DNA of 64,000 nt. Origin: Tyto alba. Its lineage: Eukaryota; Chordata; Aves; Strigiformes; Tytonidae. The translations under genes were made by a program, and so were the position numbers. The DNA lies in NCBI RefSeq assembly GCF_018691265.1, contig NW_024881300.1, forward strand, positions 4,669,046-4,733,045, written 5' to 3'. Shown here piece by piece: positions 35,883 to 50,500 of this stretch. The notes below the pieces were generated by a model that saw nothing but the letters and a program-made list of their open reading frames with translations, was not told where the DNA came from and did no database searches. Numbering within the stretch: the stretch's first letter is position 1; each line of letters opens with the position of its first letter.

Positions 35883-37962
35883 ATTACAAAGCCAGTTTTA
35901 AATCTTGCTGTAGGTGTAAATGTGCCCTCCTAAGACTGCGAATGCCTACAGATCTGTAGGGTACCTGGGGGACTTGTTGTTGGCCAACAGTGTCAAGGGA
36001 TATCTAACCTAAAACCTAATAATGATTAAGTTAAATGGCCTCAAGTACTACTTTGGGCTTGTTCAATCATAGATGCTCTTCCTGGGGGGGCAGCTTTGTG
36101 CCAGCTGAGGAGTGGTGAGCATAGGGAGGTTGGGAGGCACGAAGGTGGGGACTGATGATGTTTTCATCTGTCTTGTTTTTCACTGTTGTGATGACAGAAC
36201 AGGGAGCAGCCTTCTGCTATGCTGGTTTACGTAGTTCTGTGATTAAGGCTGAAACTCCTTTATTATAAAGCTTATTTTCAATGCTATTCTTTTTCTCTGA
36301 AAGAAAAGTTCTATCTTTCCTTTTGAAGCAGTATCTTCTAGGACGTTGGGTGAAAATTGGGGAGAGTTTTAAAATGATGATACTTCAAATATGTTGGCTG
36401 TGATTTTTCTTTTTGAAATTTATTTTAATACTTTTGGTCTTATTTTTAACTCCTGGAAAGCTTGGCCTAGAAACTTGATTTGTTTTCTTTGGCTAGGCTT
36501 ACTGAGAAAAAGGATGTCTGGGTGTATTTTGGAAGGAAATATGAGGAAAAACCTGTTTTGGTGTGTAAAAATTATTGTTTATAATTTAAATGGTTAGAAA
36601 TGGAAATAGAGTTGTTTCTGGCTCAGTTTTCTGGAGCCAAATGAGCTGAGGGAGTAGGGGAGGCACCTGGGAAGGAAAATCAGGCATGGAGGGGCTGTAG
36701 AGGTGGTGGTTCTGGAATGGCATCATTGAAACACGGACCTTGGGAAGCCATAAAGCTGGTATATCACTCTGTCCTTCATGTATGCACTCTTTGACATTTT
36801 CTTAGTTAAAACTGCCGGGTATGAAGCCCAGCAGAAGCAAACAGTACAGCAGCGCGGAGGTGGAAGCCGAGAGATGGCACCGGGGGCTGCTCACCTCGCA
36901 CCGTCACGCCGCAGGCCGGTTTGGCGACGAGGGTCTTGGGGTCCCATCACCGCCCGCCCGCGGCTGCGCGAGGCTTGGTGTGGCAGGGTTGTGTGGTGCC
37001 CTCTGAGCTGGCGCTGACGGGAACGGTATCTTGGTGGGGTGAGTGGTTGGTGCCTTACGTTACTGACAGCCGGCCTGACCCCCAGCTGCGGGCGTGGGTA
37101 TTTTAGAATACAGTGGATGTCTTTTTCTTAGCTTGCTGCAGTTAGGCTGTTCTAAGCCTTTGAGGAAATGACTGCTTCTCATCAACAGGTGTTTCTGGAT
37201 GATTGGAGGAGTACAAGTACTTTATTCTGTGACAATTCCAGGTTTAATCAGATTCACATCTTGGGTAGCTGGCACATATATTTGTTGCAGGTGCCTCTTT
37301 TTCACATTATCTCCTCTGTGGTACAATGCATTGGAAACATAAAGAAGAGAATAGTTCTACTGGGCTAGGGATTAACAATTTCTTTAACTCTTCATGCTGC
37401 CATAACTACTGAGAGAGGATTGTGGTTTCAGTGGAGTCTAAAGGTAGGGAGTGAGACAAGTGAGTGTTGCAACCACTGAAGGGGTGCAGAGTAAGGTCAA
37501 GAAAAGTGAGTCGATTCTTCAGTTTGGCAGCTCCCTGGTGCAGGTGGTCCATGGTGGTAGGTTCGGGCAGACCCTGGCTTGTTGGCTGTGCTGTTTGCAG
37601 CAGCTTTCGGTGGGAGCGAGGGCAAGGGGAACGAGCAGCTAAACCTCACCAGGTACTCGGGAGAAGCTCTTCTCCCTTTTGCTTGACCGGCTTGGTCTTG
37701 TTATAACTAGTCCCACAGGACTTCACCAATATTTGGTTGACTTTCTGCTACAAAGGAAACTTCAGGCATCACGTTGATTTGGCCCAAGATACTGTATCGG
37801 TATTTCTTTGCCAGCAAAGATGTACAGAAATACTGATGCTCTGTTTTAATACAGTCAGCTGTTTGCTGATCAGCAGTGACTATTTAAATTGACCAGTCTA
37901 CCTCACCCTGGCTGGAGATCAAGGGATCAGCACTTAATTTCATTCCTTGAAAAAAGAGGTGT

Positions 37963-37987
37963 TTATATATAATATATATATATATAT
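37963..37987. repeat. (TA)n microsatellite
   Basis: TA dinucleotide tract with one interruption, adjoining the candidate element at 38,030. Confidence 0.85.
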
Positions 37988-38029
37988 CTCCACATGGAAA
38001 TATCAGAACATGAAAGGTTAAATCAATAT

Positions 38030-38420
38030 GGAGTTTTACATTGCTTAAAGGGCATTTGCATCAAAGCAGCCATGAATGCAATTCACTTGTTTAATGAATT
38101 TTTTATGCTTATTTAATGAATTTCACAAAGGTTTGGTGTTTTTCATAAAATGGATAAGGACTTCCAGTTTTATGAAATAATAAAAATGGAACTGAAGTTA
38201 TGAAATGAGCAATCTCATTAGTTAGGCATGATATATTCATATGAAAGTGTACATGTTTCTGAATTATTGCAAGCAGCTCTATTGCTCAAACTGTAACTCG
38301 TTATAATAGTATTGCAAATATGCCTTTAGTTAAGATATCAGAAAGTGACAGAAAAAAATTAGATTTTGATTGCTAATAACGGTTTAATTAATACTTATTG
38401 TATTTAGCATACTATGGATG
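38030..38420. promoter_or_regulatory. AT-rich candidate conserved enhancer with octamer
   Basis: About 400 bp of AT-rich sequence with a perfect POU octamer ATTTGCAT (38054-38061), a direct repeat of TTTAATGAATTT spaced by 23 bp or less, and TTAATTAAT. There is no coding potential. A candidate long-range IRX enhancer by appearance only. Confidence 0.3.
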
Positions 38421-38533
38421 CGTTTGTTCTTTTGAAAGTATGCTTGTATTCTTCATTGGGAGATAGTTAGTGAAATGCAGCACTATTCCTAGCCCCTTTT
38501 TCCTAGAATTCTAGCTTAATTTTGTGTTTGCAG

Positions 38534-38596
38534 AGCTTTACCCTCTATTTTATTATCCTGATGAACAGAAGAAAATACTATCACGATCTGCCAGTG
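38534..38596 (+). other. Exon-like segment with flanking splice signals
   Basis: A 63-nt segment bounded by TTGTGTTTGCAG on the left and CCAGTG/GTAAGA on the right. One frame reads LYPLFYYPDEQKKILSRSAS without stop. It could be an exon of an unannotated transcript, an old pseudo-exon, or chance. No partner exons were found. Confidence 0.15.
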
Positions 38597-41500
38597 GTAA
38601 GAACATGCCTTATTTTGCACCTTGGTGCTTCTGTAATCTTGTGTGCTTTTGGAATTGCCATCTTGCTAAAAACTTCTCCCAACCTGATGACCCTTCAGAA
38701 GTGAGAGGAGGTTGTGTGAACATCTCTGGTTTAAATAACTTGTCTGGGTGACTGTATGCTTCAGCGTTGCTTGCTGGTGTGATGTGCTCCTCTCCAGCAG
38801 GAACAGCAGCAAGGCTGCTACTTGCCCTCCTGTTTGGAAAGGACAGATGGATGCAGTCATCCTGTCTTGCTAAATTGCGTGTTTGAAAGCTGCTGTCCTG
38901 ATTTTGAGCGCATGGTGTTACCTTTGAGTTCGGTGGGGTTGCTCATGGGCACCAAACTACAAGCCTGGGCCAAGGAGTTGCTATGTGCTGACTGATTCCT
39001 CTGGACTTCTGTGTGTCTCCAGGCTTGCTGGCTGCCAGGGTCCCACCACACCAGTCAGGAGATGATGTACCCCAGTTCCATTCACCAGCCTGGGTATTTG
39101 CATTGTGCTAGCGTTATGGATGATACCTGAGTGTGTTTTCTTCATCCCTTCCCTCTCCCGCTTCAGCTGTTGCAGTTAAACCTTCTTTCCCTTTCTTTTC
39201 TGACATTTTGGAATGAGTTGGAGCACCTTATCCAAAACAGCCTTTACCACATGCCATAATCAGAGTATTGTAAGTACGCTCAGTGAAGCAGCTCCAAGCA
39301 GAGTGCAGGGATCCTGCTGGTTTACAGCCCTCAATCTCTGCAAAGGCAGTGGGCAAAAAATACTGCAATAATAAGAGGTAGAGCGGGACTCTCAAAATTA
39401 AGGATCTTGCCTTGTTGACATCCACTGTACTATACTCATAAGTAATCTTGTTAAATATATGCATTAAGACGCAACAAGGCAGGGCAGCACAGTAGGATAA
39501 TGGTCCATCATCAGTGGTTATTAGAAGAAAAAGAGACATGAAAGGCCTTTTCACCCATGAAGTGTTGTTATCCCGCTCTTTGAAGCCTTCTTGTGATTGT
39601 GCTGTGACCCAAATAAGATACTTAAATTAAAAAAGAAGCAGCATCTGCTCTATCACCTCGCGTGGGTGCAGGTGGAGGTGGAGGTGGTGCGGTGCCCGTG
39701 CCGCAGCGGCGTGGGCCATTGGGCAGAGCAGCTCCGGCCGGCCTGGCTCTGAGCCGTGTCGGGGGAGTGGGGGCTGTATCCTCTGCTAGAGCCCCCCCGG
39801 AGCAGAGCATGTGCTCTTGGAAGCTTGTGCTGCTGGATCTGTGCTACTGGTGTGACTTGCCTGGGCTGGATTCAGGATGATTTTGCACAATGCAGTTTTG
39901 TTATGCTTCAGGCACGTAGGTGTTGGTGTATTTATTCTTAGAAATCATATTCAATGTGTTACATCTTTTGCACCTTTAAGATTGTAGAGAATGGGTTGGG
40001 ATCTGTGCTCCCACGCAGATAATGCCGCTCCATGGAGCGGGTACGTGTAATCCAACATATTCCAGCTGGGGAGGCTGCTGGGCCCCCCAGGGCATGGAGG
40101 GTCCTGTCCCCTCCCTTGCCTGGGCTGAGCCCTCTTCTCTCTTTGCAGACTGTGTCCTTGCAAACTGGAGAAGAAAGTGTTTTGCTCCTAAAGACAGAAG
40201 CATTTTACGAAAGCAGCAGAAGTGTGGGGTGGTTAGGTGATTATTTTTTATTTTTTTTTCCCTGTGTCACAGAGCAAATCTGTCCTTGAGCCACACTTGG
40301 TACCGAGGGCTCCTGAGGCCATGGCAGCAGCATGACTGATGCTCTGGGTTTGGAGGTGAGGCTCAGGAGCCCTCCTGGAGCTCGGCCAGCCTAATTACAG
40401 TGCACCTATTGTGGGTAGCAGTACCTGAGAGTTTCATAGCGTTGCACCAGATTTAATAACTAGCTGGTATTTAATTTGTGGTGTGAAATAACATCTCTTA
40501 TTATATCTAACATAAATATTTACTTGAGAGATTCAACTAAAAAAACATTTGCTTGCATTCAAAGCCTATCAATTTCTCATCTGTAGCTGACAAAGAAAGC
40601 TTTGAGTGCTTAAATTCATTTCTAGAAATTAAATTACAATTTTCAACACTAAAGCTTCTGTGATTCCAGGCAGTTTTCCTTTCCTTTTATTGTGTTTGAC
40701 AGCAACTAGCCTCTCAAGGTAAGTGGTGGAGTGTAGTCCTATGTAAATGTAAAGCATAAAATGAAAACTGGGGGGAAGAAAAACATTTAAGGTAGGAAAT
40801 TAGAACAGTTATTGAGTTCCACACTATGGTTAATGAGTGTGCAGAAAGAAAACATCTTCTTGGCCTAGTGAGCTGGAGCATTACAACTGTTGCAACACTT
40901 CTTCTGTTTTTAGAAGGAAATAAGTAATAACCCCGACACATGGGAAGTCTTCAGTTTGCATTTTTTAATGCCTCGGGGGAGTGCAGTGTTTCTGGTTTAG
41001 AATCTGTTAAAATTTTCTTTAAAAGGCAGGTTTTGTTCTGAAACCAAAACAAAAATTAACATATTAAGCATATCTGTAGGTCAGGAGTGTATGGGAGAGG
41101 GCCTGGCTGCTTCACCGGGACATAGCTTTTTCAGAATTGCTCAGCTGAAGTTATAGGCTGTGGAGGGAAGCCTGAAAATTACTATCCCTTGCTGAAATAG
41201 ATTCAGTGTATTTGGGATTTCTGCTGTGTTGCCCTGGGGATAATTAAAAGCAGGCTGTGATCTCCCCAGAGCAGAGGAGTGCTGTGCACAGGTTCTCAGT
41301 TTTGGGGTGCTTTGTCATCCTGCCGGGGAAGGGAAGGCTGGCATGGGATGGTGGATGAATGTTCACATGGCCCAGGTGAATCCTCTCCCTGTTCACTGAC
41401 TGCAGCCAGAGGTTGTCAATGTGCCCTCTCTGACTGGGAGCAGGGGAGAAGACGTGTTTAAAGCTTGTTGGGGACATGCTGTAGCATCCCACTGAAAGTC

Positions 41501-44500
41501 CCTTTTTTCTGTGTTGGTGGTATGCTTACACTGTCCTCACTGTTGTACTTTTAACTGTACTTTTCTTACGTGTGGCTGGTAGTAAAATACCCGGGCTAAT
41601 TTGTCCTAACTTTGCTGAGCTGAGTCCTGAGATAATTTAAGCGATTCAGTTTTTAAGGTGTGTTGTGCAGTTGAGAGACACCTGAAATGGCTGTGAATCT
41701 ATTCCTGTGGTTACAGCCAAGGTATAAGGCCATTTGGCCTGAATTAATAAACGTTGCTTCTCCCCCAGGGTAATTAGCTCTATGGGGTATCCTGCTAACA
41801 CAGCTATGCAGCTTCTAGTATCTCACTGAACATCTTATGAGCTACAGTGTGTAGCTTTGTGTGCTGCTGCATTGTGCAGTTTAGGAATACTCTTGCACAC
41901 TTCGTGTGCTATTTAAAAATCCCTTTCATGCAAACATTGAAGCATTTTCATCTCCTGATGCAGTTACTGAGCAAGCTGTTGAAAGGTGTGAGCAAGCTGA
42001 TCAATATTTTTGTCTTTTCCAGGCTATTAAGTTCATTCTTATTGATAGACTGTGTCTAGCTCCAATCTGACAAACATCCCAATCAAAAGTAGTTGGGATT
42101 CTTTTGATGATGCTTTCATTGGGAAATATCTTGGGGCCAGACTGGAGTTCATGGCTGAAGCTGGAGAGGGGATGTTTAAACTCTACTAGGTATAAATCAT
42201 GTGGGGCAGGACAGGGACCCTCACTCTGGTCCCTCTCCTGAGCCCAGCTCTGAGCATGGGGGGGGGGGCTTGTGTGCCCGGGGAGCGATTCCTGAGCCTG
42301 CCTGGGCTCATTGGCCCCTCTTCTCTCTTTTGGCTAGAAATTTCACTTGGATCCTGAAGCTAAAGGGTTGACTGACACTGTAATGTTCTGCAAAACAACC
42401 AGCTTGTGCCCAGCTGGCATCAACCCCCTGTCCCCTCCCTCCACAACCTGCTCTGGCAAAGTTTTTCTATTCAGAGCAGGGGCAGCAAGACTTCATTTCT
42501 TGCTGCCCTGAATGGCTGGGAGCAATCGTGTTGGTGCCCTGTCCCTTGCTACCTCTCAAATTGAAAAGCTGCTCTGAAGTTTGTATTACCTTTTTCATTT
42601 CCCAGAGATGTGGAGCTTAAAATTAAATGGTTAAAATCTGGATCAAAATTAAATAATTTGGGTCAGGGCATAGTCTCAGATGCCCTCCAGGAAACAGAGT
42701 CAGTGGTTAACCTAATCGGCTCCTGTAATTCCACCAAATTCAGCTGAAACAGCGTTTTTCCAGTAGAAGGAAACTTGAAGCTTAATAGCAAGCATCCTGA
42801 TTTTTTTTAACTGTGCTTGAGAAGAGTTTTGGCTCTACTTCTGGGCTTTGCTCTGAATACCAGTGTCAGGGTGTTGGTTAGTGTGGGTGCTCAGCAGCTG
42901 AGTCCGGGTGCTTCGTATGTGTTGTGATGCCTTTTACTTAGTATCGTGTAATAATTAAGGGTCATTCTTTGGGTTAGAGTAGTTCAGAAATTATATTGCT
43001 GATTTAAAAAGTAGTACACAGGCAAGTTAGCAATCTAAAGTAGAGATTTTAAACTGAACCAAAAACTTTCCTGGTTGTCGATGAAGCTTGATTTTTTATT
43101 TTTGTATGTATGTATACGTAACATATACATACACTTTTTAATTTCTCCAGAACTTGCAGCCTTCCCTAGAAAGGAGTCTGCTCCATTAAGGCTTGCTTTC
43201 TGTAAAACACAGTGGCCCTGCTGAGCTCCAGCCTGCAGAGGCACTGGGGAAACCTGGGCAGGTACTGTGTGAAATGGCAGCTTTTTGCCTGATGATGTCA
43301 TTTTGATCGACCCCCAAAGCCTTAAGACACACTTGGGGGAGATCACCAGAGGGACTGCGCATCTACTTCCACTTGTGCCTTTGTAACATTTCCTTGCTGT
43401 GTCTCCCTTTTATTTTTTCATAGCATTGCACATGCACCTTATGAAAAAAGTTGCTGGAGAAAGGCACAAACCAGCTTGCTTTGGGAGGCTGGGGTGACCC
43501 AGGCTCGGGATGTAACTGTGCTGCTGGCAGTCAGAGGCTCTCAGCCTCCTCCAGTGCCACAGTCCCACAGTGGCCCCTTGCTGAGAGGCATTTGTAGAGA
43601 AGTGTTTTTTTTCTGTTTTCAATGAGCAGACTCCTGGTTGCATCCAGTGCCTGTTAAAGTAAAGGGAGAGTCCAACATGGCCCCAAATGTCAAGCTCTTA
43701 GGGCTGCTACATATTTCTCTGCTTGGGGGAAAGGCCAAGTGTTTGCAACTTCAGAATGTAAAACGTAAAAGCCCTTGGTTGTCACATGCCATTAGCTGTT
43801 TAAAGCGTGACATCTCAGGAAATGCTTCGTCGTAATCCTCCAAATGAAGAAATCTGAAGTGAACTTCAAACTGTTTGCTCAGTTTGGGTATCATGTTACG
43901 GGGTCAGACCATGAACTCGAAGTTGTACCTACTCTCAAATTGGTTTAAACTGCAGTCAGACAGTTCAAGTCCCAAAAAATCAACTTTCACATTCTCTTTA
44001 CTTTTTATTTACAAGTAAAACCTAGGAGCAATACCTACATGACAAAGCCTGTCCAGATACTCTTCTCCAGCTGTTTTCCCTGAAACACTTTCTGTTCAAC
44101 AGTGTTGTTAGTTTAGCTTTATCATCTGCTTGAGTTTGATTTCCTCTTCCTTCAGCCAGATGAGTAAAGGGAAAAGTTGCATTTAAAGCATATATGTTAG
44201 CTGCCTGGGCTTTTGCTGCTGCGTCTAGTTGTATTTCACCCCTGAAAATAAAAGCTTGGATCTCTGCTGCATAAGGCACAAAGTGGTTTTGAAGTGTTTA
44301 GCTTTGCTCCTCAGTAGTATTTTAGTCGTCGTTCTCTGTTAGGTGGTGCAGTGGAAGAGGTGTACGGTATGTGAGGACTGGCAATCATGACTTGCCATGC
44401 AGGCAGTGAAAACAGCTTTGTAGTCATTCTGATATGCAACTGTCTCACTAAAGAGTATAAAACCAGAAATTACATAGTGTTGTGTGGAACAAAGTTTATT

Positions 44501-47500
44501 CGACTGTGATACTCAAAGGTCCTATTAAGCTCTCAGTTTGGTCTGCTTTGTCCTTGATTTTACTCCACCAAAATTTAACATGGTTTCAGTTCTCAAAGCC
44601 AGACCTTCTAAACTGACCTTTGTCTCCGCTCAGGTTAATGCCCTTCAGAAAGATTTTTGTTACTTCAGGATGTCATGACTGTGTCTCTGGTTAGAAGTCC
44701 TTCAGTGCTTGTTTATTATTTTTAACATCATGGTCCATATTCATCCCTGTGTAACTCTGGGGGCCTAATTTGCCTCTGACTTGGAATAATAAAGGAGCGG
44801 GGGGGGGGCTGTTTGTGGCTGGTGGGCTCATAGCTGTGCAGCATGCTAGCTGTCCCTTACGTTATCCAAATTAAATCCAGGGCTGAGTGAGAGTCTTTGT
44901 GCAGATAAATTTATATGAATCTGTGTGAAAAAAGCACAGATGCTAGTGGACCTGACAGTGAATTTAACGATGGTGGTGGTAACAAGAAATGCATGATTAC
45001 TGATGATTAGGGATAGACCTTTTCCTTTAAAAGGTCTGTACAGTTGAGTATGGTTTTTGCTTTTTATAAAAACTTTTCCTATTACTTTTTTTGATACAGG
45101 GGAAACATATTTCCATTAAAGAACCTTATTGTGGTAATTTTTGCTTTATTTCCATCCTAGTCCTCATTTCAATTAGTTCAAAATAGTATTACTAATGTTT
45201 GTTACATTGTTTCCCACATCGTACTGAGCAGTTGTGGCCTTCTCTTTCCTTGAAGAGCCCTCTGGCCCTGACATGGGTGCAAAGCAGGCTTCTGACTGGC
45301 TAGTGCTGTCCCCGCTTGTCTTGCTGTAGGTATTGGCCATCCTGCTTCTCCTTTGCTTGTGCCAAAGCATCCTGCTTGGGCTGAGCCTCTTGTAATCCAT
45401 CCTGAAAAGATGAAGGTCCCCTTAGAAAAGAAGAGGGACACCACCCTATCTTACAAGCCCAGTAAGAACGCTAAGTGATGCGTAATGGATGGGACTGCGT
45501 GACTCATCAGCTTCTACTTTGTTTTAATATTGGAGACCAAGGGATGGGTGAAGGGATAGAGAACTATGAATTGTTGAGAGATTTGCCTTAAATTTGTCAA
45601 TCCCTTGTACAACATCTGTATGTTGTTTTGCTTCCTTCCCCACCGCTTTAGAACGTGCTGGATCAGTGAGGAACAGATAGCTCAGTCCATAAAGCAGCAC
45701 TTCTGTAAACTATACACAGTTGGGGAATGTGCTTCTGGTGGATTTGTTCCATGAAATGCAAGGGGAGAATCCATGAGTACATAAAATAACAGCCTAATCA
45801 AAGAAATAAACAAGAACAAGTCTGTAATCTTCACAAAATTGGGGGAAAAAAGTGCTTCTGATGGACTTGCTCCTACTGTTTTCTTTGTAGCTGTTTCCAG
45901 AGCTCAGACCATCTGTTCCTTGTTGTAGGTTGTTAAGTGAAATGTGCTGCCAATACAAATAGCTCTGCTTGATGTTTGTTTGCATAAATTGTTTTGAAAG
46001 TTTCATGACGTATTTTAAGGATTACTTACAGGGGTAGGACTTTGTGGAGGAGGAAATATAAATTTGATGATGCATGTTGGGATCCATTAATTTGTTTGGG
46101 ATTTATTATAAAAGTGAACATCCTATGTGTTTCTGGAGGGGGAAGGAAACAATTTCATCTTGAGCCCAGAAAGTTATGGTGACGATGCACTAACTTGGCC
46201 ACATCGCAGTAAATGTGATCAATCTGCCTTCATGTCTTTCTAAGCTTAGTTGCCTTTACTTACCCAACCAAGATCTGTTCAGTATATCCAACTCACAAAA
46301 TTTCAAAGAAGTGAAATCTGTTTGGGTTTTGTCTGTCTTGGGAGTCTTAGAATCATTTTTTTCAACCTCTTGGGTACTGGACAGTTGTGTGGGATCAGTG
46401 GCCTTGAAATGTGTGACAAAGAAGTGAGGGGAGGGGAGGGCAGTTACACTTGGCTGCTGTTGATTACACGGTGTGCTGTGATTTGGGAACTGCAGCAATG
46501 TTGTGCCATGTATGCGGGATAATTCCTGCTCCCCAAACCTGGTGATCTGAAGGCTGACAGAAGATGAGGGAGAAACTGTGCGTAAAGAGAGAGGGAAGGG
46601 ATTTGATTAAAGCCATTTAAGTCAGCAGCAGAGCTTGTGTAGTCAGACTTTTTCATCCTGTTGTGTATATGTGATGGCCCTGCCTGACAGGCAAATGTTT
46701 GCAAGCAGTGGGCTTGGGGCAGGTTATACAGAAGTGACTTTTTCCTTGCAGTTCTGTACCTTCTCTTAAGAGAACTTTAGTTTTAGTGGGTTTTCTTCAG
46801 CCTTGCTCTTTGGGAACTTTGACTAATTGAAAATCAGTTATCTTCCTTCCCATCAGACCGTTGAATCTGGAGTTTTGAATGACTGGGCAGTCAGATGTTC
46901 CTCTTGTCTCTATGAAACTGTACATTAAAAACACAACCGCACATACGCACATGTACATGTTCCTTTGCTGCTCATCACAGCTTCGCAGTGGTAATTCTCT
47001 GGTTTTAAGTGAATTGACCTGGCTGCTTTCATCTTCAGGTAATACAGCCCCAGTTTATAATTCAGACCAGGAGCTTATGGAGATTTAGAAAGAGGCCCAG
47101 AGCTTTGCTTTACTGTGCCAGTTAAAGCATTTATACTGATGACAGTTAAATTGTTGAGGGCTCTGTTATTCATTTACATCACAGACACTAAGGTCCTCTG
47201 ACGACCTACTGCAAATGTAAGCCAGATGTACCTAAACATATCTATTGTACATTTTACTTCATTTCAAACACTTCTCTTGACTTTCAACTCAAACCTTCTG
47301 TCTGTCTTGTCATGCTACAGTGTTTAATGATATTTTATTGCATTAGTTCACAAAACCCTTGAGTTTTTCAGTTGTCCTAAGCTAATGGACTGGATCTGTA
47401 CCCATTTGCTAATACAAGATCTTTTTTAGTAGGTAGCAGAGCTATTAAACATAAATCAAGGTTTCCGATAAAATATTAGGTTTCTGCTGCATCTTACAAA

Positions 47501-50500
47501 AGGATAGCCTGCAGTTTTACCTGATTATTATACCTTACAAGCTATAGTTAAAGCTTGTTTGGGGATTTACTGCATTCCATACCCAGTAATTTCATACAAA
47601 TCCATAATGATTATTTTGTACGTTCCTTTCATTTAGCTCATAAAAGAAACCGCATAGTTTGCTAGCTGTAGAAACAAGAGCCATCCCCTATTATTTCCTT
47701 TGGAAGGGTGCACTAAGAACCTTCATTTCATTACTTCTTCATTTTACTATTTCTTCATTACTTAACCTGTGCATCAAAAATCAGGCAGTAAGGAGATATC
47801 CTGCCTTAATAAGACAGAACTCGCCTGGCTTGCTATAGGGAGAAAAGCAACACTTTGTCATAGCACTAAAATCTTTATGTATTCTTCCAAAAAATAAGTT
47901 AAAATATTATACAACTCCCCAAAGCTTATGTTCCTATTGTCATACTTTCAGGAGCGGCCAGGTATGTCCTATTTACCTTTGGAGTAGGGACTCTCCTTTT
48001 GGAAGAAAAAGGTTGATTATTTGCCATGTTCTCTGGTTCCAGCTGTGGAAAGCACTGGAGCACAGGCTTGGCTTGACACTGGGTTTGGTACATCCTTCCA
48101 AAGTGCCTCCACTCCCTGCTGCTATTTTTAGGTACATGCTCAAGTCCTGAAGCAAATGTGATAGTGGTTAGGCTGTCCTGAAGTATTGCTCGTGATAGGA
48201 AAGCACTGAAGGACACAGTTTGGAGCATACGCTTTCTTAGAGTGGGATGCAAAGGATATAACTGCACTGTTGTCTTGTATAATAGAAAGCTAGGAAACGT
48301 ACTTCACAACTTGATCTCATTTTTATCGGTGTAAATCTAGAGGATCTTTACAACAACCTTCTGGAGTTGGTTTAGAATTGCACATGGTGAAACAAAGCAT
48401 AGTGTGGCTTGTTTCTTAGCCAGAAGGTAAAAACTGTTGATTTGGGCTAGTTGGGAACTTCTGATAAAAAAATTTATTTGGAAATGCTGATGCAAAGTTA
48501 TAGTGAAAGTGGATCTGTCCGAGTGTCTTGGGTCTAAGATAAGGGAGGGAGCAAGATGGGTCTGTTCACCCAAAATAGCTACGAGGACGTCTGTTGGGAT
48601 ACGGGAGTCCCAGGTTTGAGTTCCCTCTGTGGGATTCAGAAAAATCTAGTGTCTCATGACTCGGGCTTGTGGTTAGCCTTGTGGTTATAATGGGGTGAAT
48701 GTGTCACATTTGGGGATGGAAAGATGAAATGTTTGAAGCTTTGTACTGGAATGCAATGCAGAGAGAAAACCGGCTTAGAAACCTCAAACATTTCCTTGTG
48801 AAACAGGATTCTTGTTTGTAGCTTGCAGTACAACTGTGTTTTTCTTGCTTCAAACTTTAGTTTACTCTGGGTTTGAGGCGATGTTACCAGCACTGTAATT
48901 CTTGTAGTCATCTGCTGTTGAGTATCTATTGCGTTCCTAAACAACGCAGCGTATTAACATGAGAACAGCAAAGAGTTGATCTATGGTGCTATTGCAAAGG
49001 AGCAAGACCATCGCACTTTTATGTAGGTTTCATGAACGTGTTTTGCAGACCAAGTTTGGTCTGATGTTTGTATTTGGGTAGCTTTTTACTGAGTAAGCTT
49101 GCAAACGCATCTGTGTGGTGGTCGGAGTCAGACTAGTGATAGCAGATGCCTTTATACTAGGTGATAACACCAGAGTGACCTTACAGGGACTCTGTTTTTC
49201 CAAAGAAAAACAATGTTAATTGCTGACTGTACACTATCATTTGAAATACAGTGCTGTCTAAACACATGGGACATGTCATCCTGTATCACTGAAAAAACAG
49301 AAACAAGCGTGGTGTATTTGCTGATCAGTGGATACTAGTGGTTTTTCTTTCAACATTTCCTCAACCGAAAAACACCCCACATCTAAGCTTCACAACTAAA
49401 CCACTAGAAATAACACTCTTAGAAATGTGATCATCTTAATGAGAATTTAGAAGACAAAATAACTCTTACAGCTCAAGGTCACGCAGGCTGTTACTGAAGC
49501 GTGCCACAGCGTGCGCGGTGAGGCTCGGAGTTTGCAAGGCATCTCCTACAGCCGATAGACTTGTGGGGCGTTTCTCTTGCCGGAGATGCTGACTGGGGGG
49601 CCCATTGCCTGGGCTCTGGGGATGGCCCCAGCTCTCCACTGGATGTCAGTGTTCCCCAGGAATGCGGCTGCCGGAGCACTTATCTGGCAGTAAAAAAAAA
49701 AAAAGGGGGGGTGGGGGGGAACGACTAAAGAAAATTGAAGAACAAAACAACCTTGACTCCTTAGGAAAGCCGTTTAGGAACAAGTTTTGTGACTGTTCCA
49801 ATCGGCCTTAATTATAAAGGCAAACCTCGGCAGAAAGATCATGTTTACACTGAAAAACATCTTACGTGACTTCCGGGCTCTCATGCCAAAAAGAGTTGGA
49901 TTTAGTTTCAGAAAAAACAAATGAACATTCTTCACTCATCTCCCCACAGTCTTGATATTTTGATATGCTGCAAAGTGAGTGATTCTGTTTTTGTCTCTGA
50001 CAGTTTTTCTTTTTTCAATAGCCACAAAAAAATATTTTTTCAAATCAGTGAAAGCATGAGTGTGTCACTAAATGATTGATTGCTTGCTGGGTTTCAGCCT
50101 TTGATAATTAAGCTTAACACAATGTCTCCTCTTCACAAGAGAATGGTATTGTGCCAGATTCAAATGACACATGAAAAATTGAAATCAGAAAATAAAAACC
50201 TTTTAAAAACCAACTGCTCCCATCTGTTGTGCAGTTCAGAAGGGAACATAACAGTGGAAGAGGCACAGAGCATGGAAAACAGCAGTAGGGCTGGTGAGCT
50301 GCTTCACAGGCTCCACCTTCCAAGCTCACACAAGTGCCTCCATGTGAAGTTCTTGTTTCTTGAAGATCTGTATCTGTTTTTTTTACACTAAAATGGATTC
50401 CCAAAGAGGGAATTTCAACAAGGATTTTTCTGAACAACCGAGGGGGATTTGCAGCACATGTCCAGCTGTATCTTTACAGACTCTAGTTGAGAATGTGTTG

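Larger units (their letters stand above)
26930..38030. other. Upstream intergenic DNA, gene-poor
   Basis: About 11 kb without a recognised gene. It holds two small CpG-rich patches (about 27,180-27,600 and 36,848-37,030), homopolymer runs and scattered homeodomain-like sites. Short open frames follow GC content and show no domains. Confidence 0.5.

Noticed and set aside
36220..36260. CR1 LINE 3' end (GTAGTTCTGTGATT)
   Set aside because: Only about 14 bases resemble the CR1 terminal repeat and no CR1 body or repeated octamer is seen beside it.
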